A DNA stretch of 64,000 nucleotides, from assembly GCA_024362935.1 (NCBI GenBank), contig JANCRA010000005.1:26248235-26312234 (forward strand), in the 5' to 3' direction. How positions within the stretch are numbered: the stretch's first letter is position 1; every line of letters starts with the position of its first letter. Shown here piece by piece: positions 1 through 11,900 of the stretch. Under the pieces are notes generated by a model. It was given only the letters and a program-made list of their open reading frames with translations, was not told where the DNA came from and did not search any database. The position numbers and the translations under genes are program-made. This DNA is from Setophaga petechia (taxonomy: Eukaryota > Chordata > Aves > Passeriformes > Parulidae).

Positions 1-3000
1 CCTAACAGAGGTTCAAAACAAGGATGCTCCATATGCTATGAGGTCCTCTTCCAACTGCATTATGCTTATGTTCTTCGGAATTACAGGAGACTTCTTGTTG
101 AAACCATGTTCCAGGAAGAAGGATTTCATTCAATCATTTGTTGGTTTCGTTTTTACAGGTGGTACGAGTCTGAACCTTTAGAGCTTGTAAATTTGGTAAA
201 GCAGGTGATGCTTATTGGCAAATCATGCATTTTTTTAACACCTTCCAGCTGAGCTAGATTTCAACACCATTCATGGTTCAAGGAGGCAGTTCTTCAATGC
301 ATATAATTCTATACTTGGTGCACAAAACCCAGGTGAACATGATGGGGCTTTTATAAACAGAGGATGAAGAGCTGGAGACAGACATACATATAAGGATACC
401 TCACTAAGTTCTCTGTATAAATCTCAAGTAAAAAGTACTTAATTTCAGCACTATCTAGTGTTCTGCACCCTGTAAGAACAATAAGAATACAGATGTACAA
501 TGCAGTACTGTTTTCCTGAGGCAAGAAGGAAGTGGAACACCTAAAAGACACTACAGTTCTCAGCCTTTACTTAAAGAATGCAAATAATTCACACATGCAA
601 TAGTAAAGGTAGGATTCCTGCAACTTGCAAGTGAATAGGAACTTGTGAGCAAGAAAGCCAAAGTGAATGTTTTCAAGGGAAAAGCTTCTTACATTTAAAT
701 TCTGTCTTCACACTTAGGTGCTCCAAAGACAAAAAAACTCTGTCCTACCTGTGTGGCCTTGTCTCTCATACAGGGAGCAGCTTGTCCGTGATTATCCCGA
801 GGCCACTGCCCAGCGAGGTACGGAGCAGCGAGCGTATCCAGTGAAGAGGTGCGGCGCACAATGCTGGAAGGGCTTGATGAAGGGGGTCTGGATTTGTCTG
901 CTGGAGCAAGAACATTTGATTACAAAGAAATCAAGAGAGAGAGCTTATCCATTTAAACAGTCTACAAGAAATCATATCAAATTGGAACTATGTTATTACG
1001 TACACAACAAGATACTTTTAATATGGAAATTAAATTTGCTTTTCCAGGCTCTATTCTGTTTGAATAAGCTTGAAATCTGTTTTTATGGGTTCCTTAAAAA
1101 CATTCTTATGTCACAAATGTTGCATTAGTGTTCACACAACACTATTTACTCCTTTAAAAGTCTAACAGTCATTTGTCTTTTAAATGATGAAGGTGTAGAA
1201 GAAATAAAAATAGCTATGTTTACACATAAAGGTTAATGAAGAAAAACTGAGTTGAACTTCTTCAGTTTAATGCTGAGCTTACAGTTCTTCCCACCAGTCC
1301 TTCACCTACTTTATTTCAAGGGACACTATAAACATGCATGGTTTAATCACGCAGCAGATGACACCAGGCATAACCCTTAGATTCAGGGGTCAACTTGGAT
1401 ACAGTAACAATTTACATTTTACAAGCTAATTGAGACATCTCCTCCCTTTACATGGTAACTACATTCATATTTGCCTGCTGCTGTATCTTCTGCAGCACCT
1501 CATCTGTAGTGTATATACTGGCATCCTATTTCAGAACAATTCTGATACTAAGAGGAATCCTTACTAAAAAAGGTTAAATACAACAACCACTGGAACCAAT
1601 ATGAGAAGGAACACTACTGTTAAAAATAAAAATTTGTATATAGCTCATCTGTCAATGATGTCTTAAGCAAAGTGTCAGTAAAAGACTACACCACAAGCTA
1701 TGAAGAATAAACACTGAAGAAAGTTTCCTCAAAACAGTAACTGAGGTTGGTAAATTTAAGAGACTGATAAGCAGCAAAGACCCAGGGTTCAGATATACAC
1801 ACCTGTTCACATATTTTGAGATAAAAAATGCAAATGCTGAGATCACAATGAGCTAAGCTTACTAACATCGCATCTACTCCCCACAAAAAGAATTTCAATT
1901 ATATATGAAATAATTGTGCATTAATCTTACCTATAATTAACAGAAAGTCCTAAAATACATGGCTACTATACAGCAAGCATGATTCAGAAATAAGATGGAA
2001 GCTTTATAAAAGGGCACTGGAAAAACTCAGTCATCTCTCCTCTCTTGCTGTGCTTTAGCATTAATTCTGCACTAAAAGTATTTGTATTATACATAAACTC
2101 ATTAACAGGCAAAGAAAATTGTGCCTGATTAGTGTCTGAGTGCTAGTCAGAAAATAAAACCACTGACACCAAAAGTCCAAAATTCAATTTCCAAGCTGTT
2201 GCAATCTACTAAAAATACATATGAGAAATACTAATAAAACCTGTAAGGTATAGATTTCAGTGGAGTGGACAGAACCTAAGTCTAGTGACATTCTATGCTA
2301 AATAACCTCATACAAATTTACTAGAAATGTACATACTAAAAATATGAGAAATATTTCAATTTAACTATAAGGGAAAAATTACTGGCACACTCACACAAAG
2401 CAGTCAGGAAACCTCATCTGCTTTATTACTTCTACAAGTACCAACAATGATACAACCTCACTACTGAGCTCATAGCAGATTTGCTCTGAGGGCGTAACAC
2501 CAAATATGTTTTGGAGTTTGCACTTAAGACTCCTGTTTCAAAGAAACTCTCTGACTACTACTACCACCACACAGCACACTGAAGGGTCTGTTTGTATCAG
2601 ATGACTTCAAAACTATTCCCTTTGTGTGTACTATAGGACAATGTGGCATACTAACACAACGTGCCATTCCTTAAAAATTACACTGGCTTCCAAAGTTAAA
2701 TCAAACATGTTATTTGTCTTAGAATTAGCTGCCATATCTTCCCTGTTTTTCTTCTCAGTTATTATTCTTCCTCTTCAAGAAGCTTCTCTCTTCTTACCAA
2801 AGGGAAACAGAAAGGATGTGAAAAAAAATTATAAATCAGGAAGTGTCCGTAGTCAGCCACATCATCTGCAAAAGCCACTGCAGCAGACAGCTTCAAAACT
2901 GGAGAAAAAAAATCTATTGCTCTCTCCTCCCTGCCACAAACAAAACAAAAAGCAACTGGAAGACTATTTTGCTGAACAAACAGAGAGAATGAGAACTGAA

Positions 3001-6000
3001 GAGCCTGTTTACTATTTAAGTTCAAGGGAAGCTGCTCATTTCAAGGCACAAAGCCTGTAAATACTCTCTTCCTCTGATTTAAAAACCCATTTAAGAATTC
3101 TGTTTTCAACTTATTTATATTTAGATGGGGGAGTGATGTTTGGATATGTTTTTACTTTTCCACCTTCATAACCTGTCTTTATACAAATTCAAAGTCTACT
3201 ACACAATTCTTACTGTTTCAAAACATTTCAATGGGAACATATACAATGTTTTCATTGCACTTTCCCCTACAATACTTGAAGCAAGTGTTCAGCTGCTATT
3301 TTTCCTTGATGTGACCTACATAACAAGAGATCTGCCTCCATAGAGATAACAGTTACAACAGCTGTGGCTGATGAAAAACAATGGAGCTGTTTCATCAAAT
3401 AGACGCTTCTTAAATATTAGATCTCTTTTAATTGGCCTGATTATCTCTCTAAACCAGTGTTTGTGATAAATATCAACCCTCCTATCCATCCACCCCTAGT
3501 ATAGATTTATTTAGAAATTAAAATCTTTCTGCAATCCAGTCTCAAGCAAAACAAATGAATAGAACAAACCCAAGGCAAACATACAGAGTACAGATCAATG
3601 AAGTCCACAACATGGGGAAATAACAAGCAAGCTGCCACGTCTTCACCAGTCACTGCTCTACAGGTGACCAACACAAGCTGTTGCAGCTGATCTGGTATCA
3701 CACACACCACCTCCTGCAGAGCAAAGGCACCTCCAAAGGCAGCAGAAGTTCAGGTACTCTTACAGTGGGATTGAAGAGCAAAATTGAACAAATACAGATG
3801 CTCACCAATAACTAACTGAAAGGTATGAAAGAAACCAAGAAACATAGTCTAACACATACTGTGAGAAAACAAGCAGCAGAAAAGCCCAGGATGCTACTGA
3901 ACTCACAAAATTCTCTGACAGTTCCACTTGAGGCTTTTTTTATACAAGTGGGCTACCCAAAATAGTGAGAAGAGGTGAGACCCAACCAGCTCCAAGGCAT
4001 ACAGCTGACCTTTTTGTTCTGTTTTGGTCGGGCTTTTCCCCAGGAAGGACATTCATGGGATCTCTCCCATACACAGCTGGCATAGTCATCTTTTCCAGAA
4101 CTGCAACTGATCTCTGGGGCTTCACCTGCTTTTCATGTTTCCTTAAAAGAACCAAACAGACTCAGTGCCCTAAGAACAGACACACCACCCAACTGTGTAT
4201 ACTGCCTTCGGAACATAATCTTGCCTATCATCCTCACATAAATCTGAAGAGAACTATTCACTAGTAATTCAAAATTGTTCCACTGTAGCAGAATGACAGA
4301 ATTAGTGGTGTTTTACAAAACCCAACCTCAGAAAGCCCAAGATGTTCAAGCTACTTAACTCTAAGAAACGAAAATATTTTTAATCCCAATAAGTGCACCT
4401 TCCTAAAGTGCTTGCCACAAGAAACGTACTGTATGATGCTGCAAAAATGAATTCACTTTCTTTACTCCTACCATTTGTCAAACAGCTTAGGTAAGCAGAG
4501 CAGGAATGTAATGGTACACAAAGTCTTCTCTCTTATTCTACAGTAGTATCTTTCAAAACTACTGCAAAACCTTGGTCATTAAGGTTGACAGGTCTGCAGC
4601 TATTATTGTGTCACTCACCAGATTATTAAAATAAATAAATTCTATGGTGAAATTTAAGAGTGTCATGGAGTTCCATTTCTTCCTCTCTACCTTCAAGGGA
4701 AGGTTCACATCTGACTTCCTTGAGGCTTCATATAATATTTTTATCATTTCCATTCACACAAGTAGGCTTTAATATTACCCTTCCATAGACAAAACAATTA
4801 AGTTTTCCTCCAACTAAACTAACAAATTTTTCTCCTTAATTTTCAGACTGAGTTTAGATGTTCAATACAGTCAACTGGAATATACCAGAAAGTCCAGCAC
4901 GCAGCAAAGAACTCTCTCACTACCTCAAGGCACCTGAAAGTAAACAACTGCTATGGCTCTGGTCTCGACCTTCTTGTTTACTCAGCCGGGTACACTGTAA
5001 CATTCCTGCAGATGAGCTGTTTAACTCCTCTAAGATGTGTTTCATATAAAGACACAAATAACAAGATCCCATTAGATCTTGACTCGGTGAATAAACCAAG
5101 GCAAAAGCAAGGAAGATAGAGAAATGTGTAAGCTCTGGCTCACGTTACAACAGTGTACTGGTAGGTCAAAACAATGGCCTCTAATGGGAGGCTTGCAGAC
5201 AGCTGAAGAGGCAGATGGGAAAACTGAACCAAAACTGGAGATTGCAGGACAGACATTGCAGCTTAGAAATGAGGCCTCAACAGAGATGGGAAGGGCAGAA
5301 CACATTAACAGGCAACTGGAAGCTGAATTCTGGGAAAGAAGTGCTAGACACTGCAGAAAGGCAAAGTAAAAGATGAAAAACAGGTAGTAGCAAGATCTAG
5401 GTTTCTGGTCATATTTAGGAGGGAGAGAAATGGCAAGAAAAGCATGGAAAATTAGAAATTGTATGACAGAATCTTCCATTTGTAATTATCCCATAGTCAA
5501 CAGAAAATTCAGTTGAGCATTTCCAACACTTAATTGCAATTCAGATCAGAAAACAAGGGCTAAAAAAACCTCCAAAAACCACACCCAAAACCCACAAAAG
5601 TCACATTTGTAAATTCACAAGTTAGGGTTCTCAAGTGTAAAGCAGATTCATGAAAATTATTCAACTGTTTCCCAGGAAAGAAAATCTGAAAAATATGAAA
5701 CGGAGTCTGAAGTATAAAATTTATATTTAGATACAACTTAAACTTAGATACAACCAGTATCTAAGCTCAGAAAAAGCTATCATTTGTCTAACCTCAAGGT
5801 TCATTTTTATCTAAAGAAAGATGCCTGCAGCTGTAGGAATGAACTAAAGCCATCATTAACTGAGAGCAAGAAACAGAAAAACTCAAGTTATTCTGCAGCA
5901 GATTCTCACCAATACCCTCACATGTCCTGTGTGTCTGCACAACCATTGCCTCATTGTAAAAAAAGTTCCACCTCCACGTCCTCAGCTAACACTGTTTACT

Positions 6001-7781
6001 CATATAGATGAAGAAAAAACCTGAAATTAACTCAGCTTCTATCAAGCACTGGACTACACAATACAAATGTTAAGCAATAGGAAAGAGGTTTGGCTTGCAT
6101 TTGGGGCCAGTATAAGTACTGCTCAGGAACTGGAACATGTGGAAGCAATTAAATGGACACCACTCTTCTGTTTTCACACATCTTGTAAAAAGCTAGTGGA
6201 GTTACCTTAACACAGGAGAGTGATCAAATGACTTCTTTCCTTATACATGTTAATTCTTCAAAGCAGTAGAGAGGCCAGCATGGTTTCAGCAGGCTTCTCC
6301 ACAGTGACTAAAAGTGCAATTCTTCCACCCCAAGTGGTCTGACACATGCCTTTACAAACAGTTTCTGAACCTGGACCTCAAGGCTAACCACACTCTTCCT
6401 CATTCTCCAGGCCAGCAGACTGCATCTTAGGCAAGAGTTTCATGAAGTTCACAGGAAGAAGACAGGATTTTGTGATATGTATAAAGTCTTTCAGGTTACT
6501 GATTAACAAGAACCTCAAATGAAGAATACACACATTCCTCAATCCAAAGCCTTTAATATAATACAGCCTTAATAAAACCCTCATTACTCTTATCTGGAAA
6601 GTGGAAAATCTAACTCATAACCTTATCAGTCCTCTCTTACACTAGCAGACTAGAAGGCACACGGTCATCTCGTACCAACTGGTCATGACTGTCTCATTTG
6701 GCAGTACCACTCCTCAAAAGCCAGGACAGGAAAAAAAAAAAAACAAAACCAATTTGGTAGTCTGGTTACAATCATTATTTTAGAAAGGGAGAGGAGTATT
6801 AGGAGAAGCAGAAGTGTTAAAGGGAGGGCTAGTCCTAGATTTCCACATCTACACTTCTGCATATTAGTCAGCTTTACTCTTTAGATTACCACAGGCAATT
6901 TCATGGAAATGAGTAGCTGCAAGCTTTGGTATCCTAAAAGTAACAGATTTGAGGACATTAACACAAAACCTCACTGATGCATTTTTGAGTAAACTTTTAA
7001 CCCAAAAATAAAAACGACTTACATATGTCAGCCTCTATTATCCTCAGCCTGGTGCCTCATATTACATATATACAGGCATTACCAGTAAGATTTAATTATT
7101 CAGGAAGTAAAAATGCAGTTTGTTACAACACGTATGCTATCACCACGCTATTTTCTATCCTCACTGTAGCACAAGCTTGTCATCACTCTCAAGCACACAC
7201 GTCCTTCTGCAGGGTTCATGTTGAAAGCAACTACTAAGAGAGACATTGAATACTTTTGTTTTACACCTATGTGCCATGCCTACAGCACTAGTTGGTTCTT
7301 TAATTACAAGCTTAGGGACACTGTTTGGATAACACCACATACACCATCTGGCACGAGGTGTGCAGAAAGGGTAAATGCGAAGGCTTCACAACAGCCCCCA
7401 AACACCAAATCCACCTTAAGTTTGTGCACAAGCACCCTAAGTACATCCACCCCCCTGAATCCGAGGCAGTACTCGCGGTACTACAGAAGCGGTCACAACC
7501 CCCACATGGCACGCTTGGCTCTCTATTCCTCTTCTGAAAGCCAGGGCGCAACAGAGCAGCAACAAAAGCAACGAGCCCTTCCACGCACACACACCCGGCA
7601 AGCCCTGCCGCCGGCCAGAGAAGGGGCAGGGCGAGCACCAGCCTGGGCACAGCCCCGTCCCTACCCCTGCCCCGGGGCACGGCACGCTCCAAGGTACCGC
7701 CGGCCCCAGCCCTGCACCCGCGCCCGGCCGGGCAGCCCGGGACGTGCCCTCTGCCGCTGGCCCGGACCCCCCGCCGCTCAC
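1..7781 (-). other. FAM117B: FAM117B intron 1, 5' part
   Basis: This is the beginning of the first intron of FAM117B. It starts at a GTGAGC donor read on the minus strand at 7781 and leaves the window at position 1. No segment resembles a further FAM117B exon; exon 2 (the conserved serine-rich block that follows VCK in mammals) must lie below position 1. The base composition is AT-rich until the CpG island begins near 7,400. A run of 13 A lies at 6731-6743. The open frames here are short and do not look like known proteins. I see no RNA gene or recognisable transposon. Confidence 0.8.
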
Positions 7782-8307
7782 CTTTGCAGACGGGGGAGCT
7801 GGGACTCTTCCTCTCTGGGGAGCTCCTGCCCGGCTCCGGCGACTGCCGCCGGTGGTGGTGCCGGACCCTGCCCTCCGGCAGCGGAGGCACCGGCGAGGAG
7901 CAGGGCGAGGGCCCGCTGCCCGGCGGCGGCGGCGGCAGGTGGTGGTGCCGCGGGGGGCTGCCCCGCGCCCCGCCATGGCCACGCGTGGGGCTGCCCCGCG
8001 AAGAGGCGGCGCCGCCGCCGCTCCCCACTCCCCCCGGCGGGGCCGTGGCGGGGCCGCCGCGCCCGCCGCTGCCGGGGGGCGCCGCGCGTGGGAGCCCCGC
8101 TGCCGGGCCGCCACCGCTCCTCGTGGGGCTGCCATGTTGTTGCTGCTGCTGCTGCTGCTTGAGCTGGAAGGGCACCGTGGCCCGCATGGGCTGGAGGCGG
8201 CTGCTCGCTCCCGCTGCTCCGCCGCCCGCCGCCGCCGCGCCGCCTCCCCCCGCCAGGGAGGTGGCGGGGGTCGGGGAGCCGCCGCGCCTCACGCGCTGGT
8301 GGGACAT
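7782..8307 (-). CDS. FAM117B: FAM117B exon 1 (N-terminal 175 codons plus 1 base)
   Basis: This is the first coding exon of FAM117B (formerly ALS2CR13), a largely disordered protein whose role is poorly defined. The start is the ATG at 8307, with A at -3. The upstream frame stays open but has no in-frame ATG nearby. The protein begins MSHQRVRRGGSPTPA. It then has a Gly/Ala-rich stretch (about residues 20-33), the conserved block SRLQPMRATVPFQLK (36-50), seven glutamines (51-57), the GSPTR motif twice (59-63 and 105-109), a His/Pro-rich segment (121-129) and a Ser-Pro-rich end, RSSPERKSPSSPVCK. This order matches mammalian FAM117B as I remember it. The exon ends in phase 1 at a GTGAGC donor, and the gene continues below position 1. 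The abundant SP and SPTR motifs suggest proline-directed phosphorylation, which is inference. Overlapping open frames on both strands here are by-products of the high GC content. Confidence 0.93.
8137..8157 (-). repeat. FAM117B: Polyglutamine-coding CAG/CAA tract in FAM117B
   Basis: Read on the minus strand this is five CAG codons followed by two CAA codons, giving seven glutamines between LK and HGSPT. Human FAM117B has a similar short tract at this point, as I recall. The CAA interruptions at the 3' end usually stabilise such tracts, but length polymorphism remains possible. Confidence 0.95.
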
Positions 8308-8544
8308 TGTCCGTCGGGAGCCGGGGCTCGCAGAAGGCGGCCTGAGACGGGGAAGAGAGGGAAGGGTGCGAGGCACGGGCGGCACCTCGCGGGGTCCGAC
8401 GCCTCAGGTGGTGGCTGCGGCCGCCCCAGCCCCGTCCTGGTTCCTGTCCCTCTCCCGTCCCCTCCGCGCCGCTGCGCCCGCAGCCTCCGTGCGCCTCATC
8501 AACAATAGTGCCCCGGCCGCGCGCCCCGCCCACCGCGCCCTCCC

Positions 8545-8592
8545 ATTGGGCGCGGCGCCGCTCCGCTCGCGCAGCTACGGCGCGCCCATTGG
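8545..8592 (-). promoter_or_regulatory. FAM117B: Pair of CCAAT boxes (NF-Y type)
   Basis: Two CCAAT pentamers read on the minus strand, at 8545-8549 (within CCCAATGGGA) and 8588-8592 (within AGCCAATGGGC). Both have the flanks preferred by NF-Y. They are 43 bp apart, roughly four helical turns, and lie about 240-285 bp upstream of the FAM117B ATG. This is a common arrangement in TATA-less CpG promoters. Confidence 0.7.
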
Positions 8593-8627
8593 CTGCGGGG
8601 TGCGCGCCTGAGTGGCCGAGCTCGCGC

Positions 8628-8657
8628 GGGGGCACGGGGGGGGGCGCGGGGCGGGGG
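8628..8657 (+). promoter_or_regulatory. G-quadruplex-forming G-run cluster
   Basis: Four plus-strand G runs of 5, 9, 4 and 5 bases are separated by loops CAC, CGC and C. This satisfies the usual G-quadruplex rule of four runs of at least three G with loops of 1-7. The cluster sits just upstream of the FAM117B CCAAT pair on the transcription template side. Its C-rich complement also contains Sp1-type GC boxes. Confidence 0.6.
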
Positions 8658-8707
8658 CAGCGCTTAAAGGGCCGCACGCGGGCGGCGTCGGGGCCGCGCT
8701 CTGCCCC

Positions 8708-8719
8708 CCGCACGTGCGG
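8708..8719. promoter_or_regulatory. Palindromic CACGTG E-box
   Basis: A 12-bp perfect palindrome, CCGCACGTGCGG, is centred on the E-box CACGTG (8711-8716), the class bound by USF, MYC/MAX or TFE3-type factors. It lies in the CpG island about 400 bp upstream of the FAM117B ATG. Whether it is occupied is unknown. Confidence 0.5.
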
Positions 8720-8900
8720 CCGCGCAGCCCCGGCGGGAACGGGGCGCGCTCCCGACTCCCCCTCACGCCGGGCCGCCACCGCTACGGGCAGAGCTGCGAG
8801 GTGGCGGCGGCTCCCCCGCCTCTCGGTCCTGTTCTGAGGGACCATTATCCCTACTCCATCATTCCTAGCCCGAGGTGCGCTCCAGGAGGGGACGGGGCTC

Positions 8901-11900
8901 CACTGCGGTTTATCCAATCGCTTTGCCACCAGCTCGGTTTAGCGATGATGGCACCGGAGACGTGGGCAATATCCAGGCAGACTTGACCCTCTTTTCCCTT
9001 AACTGCTGTGTTTACTCTCCTCCGTTAGGTCAGATTAGTTGCATCTCCACTGTAATCTTTTAATAATATTTTGTTAACTGCTGGTATCCTCTTAAGCAAA
9101 TTTATACATCAGAGCAATGAATGAGTGCATGGCACAGGCCTTAGTTCGTGCGTGTTATTTAGATGCAAGGTAAACACATGTTAGTACGCTCAACACGAGA
9201 AAGAATCAATAAACCTTTTTTCTGTCTTTATTGCAAATGCCTTCTGAGCTACCAGTACTTACAGAAATTCTTTTCAGTACTGCTCTACAAGTTGCATGTT
9301 GCAATTGAAAAGCATTGCTATGATACAAATGGTGTGACAACAACTTACATATTGGTCTCTGCTCATCTTGGTTGTGCTTGGGTTTCTTTATTTCCCTCTC
9401 TCCTTTGCTGTTTCTGATTGAAGCCCATTTCACTCAAAAATCCCTAACTCCCTTTTGAAGAGCTCCATCCTTGTGGCTGACAAGTTATATAAACCTGAAA
9501 ATCAAGACACTGGTCTTCTTAAGGATGCCTGGATACTGGCCTACCTAAAGCCTTGAAGGGTAAAGCTCTTGTTAGAGTCAAGAGCTGCTTGTGAGGAATC
9601 AGACTGGCAAAAGAGAACAGGACTGATGTAGTGATGAGGCTGTTGTGAAGTAAGCTCTCGCATTCTGGATTAATTACATTTATTTTGAAAGGCATTATGC
9701 TCTCTCACAGGTACTGTAAATGCTAGTAATATGGCTGAAGGAGAGCTGCAAGGGTCAATCAAAACCTTCTGCAAAAGGCTGTGCCCAGTCTCAAGAATTA
9801 CCCTGTGCTACCCCTGAAAGTGGCTGCCAAGTGAAGGCCCCAGAAGCCCGGCAGGTCACCGTCAGCCCGTTTGTATCCCTCCCTTCAACTGTGCAATTTA
9901 CTTGTTACCTTGTAAACTACACACAGGGACTTGGCTTCCCAGTCATTTTCCTCTAGCCATCACCAGCACTGGTGGTACAATGTGGCAAGGCATCAAAATC
10001 CCAGATTTCCCATAATTAATGAAATATGGGGGAGACAGTGTTCTCACTGGGAATCGCTGAGAGACAGAGAACAGTATAAGCTGTGTACAGCATCATTGGG
10101 GATGCAGGGATCTTGTAATTCCCTCAGTGACTCCACAAACATATTGAAAAAGAGAACCTCAGCTTTAAAGCTCTCCACAGGTAAACACCCAGGAGGTGGA
10201 AAACCAGCACCCAGGATGTCTGGAGAAATAAATGGAACCTGTCTGCTGCTTTGTCCTTCAGTAGTTTCTGTGACTCATCTGTGGGACAACACAGCAGAAT
10301 AAATTTTTGAGAAGGGGAAGAAAATAGTTCAAACCTTTCAGAAAGCCCATTTTGCCATAACACAAAGCAAGGTCAAGAGACAAGGAGAACAAGTTTTTAG
10401 GAACTAAATGGCAAGATGACATCATCAGAACCCAAGGGGTGTAATCAACAAATAACAGCTATGTTTTCACCAATTAGTAAAACACCACAGCTATGGAACA
10501 GCCCTACCTGGAGCTGCTGAAAGCACCAGGGGAAATGTTGACTTTTCATCTTCTCACCCAGTCCCACCAGCAAAGAGGCTGGGGGGCACAAGAAGCTGTG
10601 GGGACACAAGCAGGACAGCTGACCCCAATGGGACAATGGGATGTTCTGCACCACAGCAACAAGCTCAGCATGTGAATGAGGGGGAAAGCTGGCTGGGGGC
10701 TGCTACTCAGGGACTGGCTGGGCAACTGCAGTCTGCATCACTTGCTTTCTGTGTTCTTCTATTATTGTTATCTATATTATATACATATGTAATGTGTACT
10801 ATATTATATTAATATCTACTATCATCATCATATGCCCTATCAAACTGTATCTCAACCCACAAATTTTCATTTTTCCCCCCCTCAGTTCACTTCCCCCACC
10901 CACTGGGAAAGAGCAAGTCAGAGAGAGCAGCTGTGTGGGGTTAACCTGTCAGCTGCCTGACAGGTTAAACCACAACAGCAGCCCAGAACAGTGCAGTTAT
11001 CCTAAAGAAGGTTAATTTATGCAGTGTTTGTTTCACTTCTTTGCTGAAATTTTCAGTCAAGAGCAGAAGATGCAGTTCTTCCCTCTGAATGGGTGACAGC
11101 ACCCACTCCCAGCACCTGTACAGTTGTGCAGCAGACTTTCATTCCAGTTTACACTTATCAGAAATATTGGGAGGCAGTATCTCCCACTACTTGCAAGGAG
11201 TATGCCATAAAGATACTTCTAAAGCACAAAATATTCTGCACGCATTCTCACTCCTGTTACTGTTTTGAAGAGGCCAAAGTGACAGGTACTGATTCATATT
11301 TATTTTCATGCTGCATGCTATGGAGCCAAGTCACGACTTTGATTGCAGAAGATACCTGTTACAATTATAGATAGTACTTCCCACGTTATTGTCACACTGC
11401 AGAGATGACAGTGCTCCACAGAGTAGCTGTGAGAATATAAAGCAAAGCATTTATGTGCACTGCTCATCATCAGTTGTGTTGCTCTGCACGCAGCAGACGT
11501 GAGAGCTCGACATGTAAAGTCATGTACTCAGCCCTACTCAAACACCGTGTACTTCTTATGTTCATTTGTTTAAACTGTAACAAATGTGTTACAACAGGAT
11601 CTTACTCCTACACCTTATGGAAATAATGGAAAGAGCTAAAGCAGGATTATGAACAAAACCCCAGCCCCAAATAACTTGGATTCAGATCCCCCAGACTCTC
11701 CTTGCAATTCACACCTCTCAGGCTCTGGGTTTCTTTCAGCTGTCACCTTCCTTTCTGCCTGCACACTTTGCCAAATGCTGTCCAGGCCACCTCTGAGCAA
11801 CACATTTCTTATGGTTTCAAGTGGAACCTCTAGGCTGGGGTTTCTTCAAATCCATGACACTCTAACTCTGGCCATAACACCTAATGTAATGGTGCCAACA

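Larger units (their letters stand above)
7400..8900. promoter_or_regulatory. FAM117B: CpG-island promoter of FAM117B
   Basis: About 1.5 kb of dense CpG sequence contrasts sharply with the AT-rich flanks. It covers FAM117B exon 1, its 5' UTR (upstream of 8307 on the minus strand) and the proximal promoter. There is no convincing TATA box for minus-strand transcription. Instead there are GC boxes, two inverted CCAAT boxes, a palindromic E-box and a G-run cluster. The transcription start probably lies around 8,400-8,550, which is inferred from the CCAAT positions and not directly visible. Islands of this type often fire in both directions, so a plus-strand transcript starting around 8,700-8,900 is possible. 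Confidence 0.88.

Noticed and set aside
5110..5370. Plus-strand frame with a LINE/CR1-like look (TGRSKQWPLMGGLQTAEEAD)
   Set aside because: No reverse-transcriptase or endonuclease motif and no CR1 3' terminal repeats were recognised, so I could not support a mobile-element call.
8308..8385. Extension of the FAM117B frame upstream of MSHQ
   Set aside because: The extended frame starts only with GTG, not ATG. The ATG at 8307 has A at -3 and matches the family N-terminus.
7218..8986. Several long open frames on both strands in the CpG island (up to about 380 codons)
   Set aside because: They are Arg/Ala/Pro/Gly-rich frame shadows caused by high GC. Only the minus-strand frame starting MSHQRVRR matches a known protein and ends at a proper donor.
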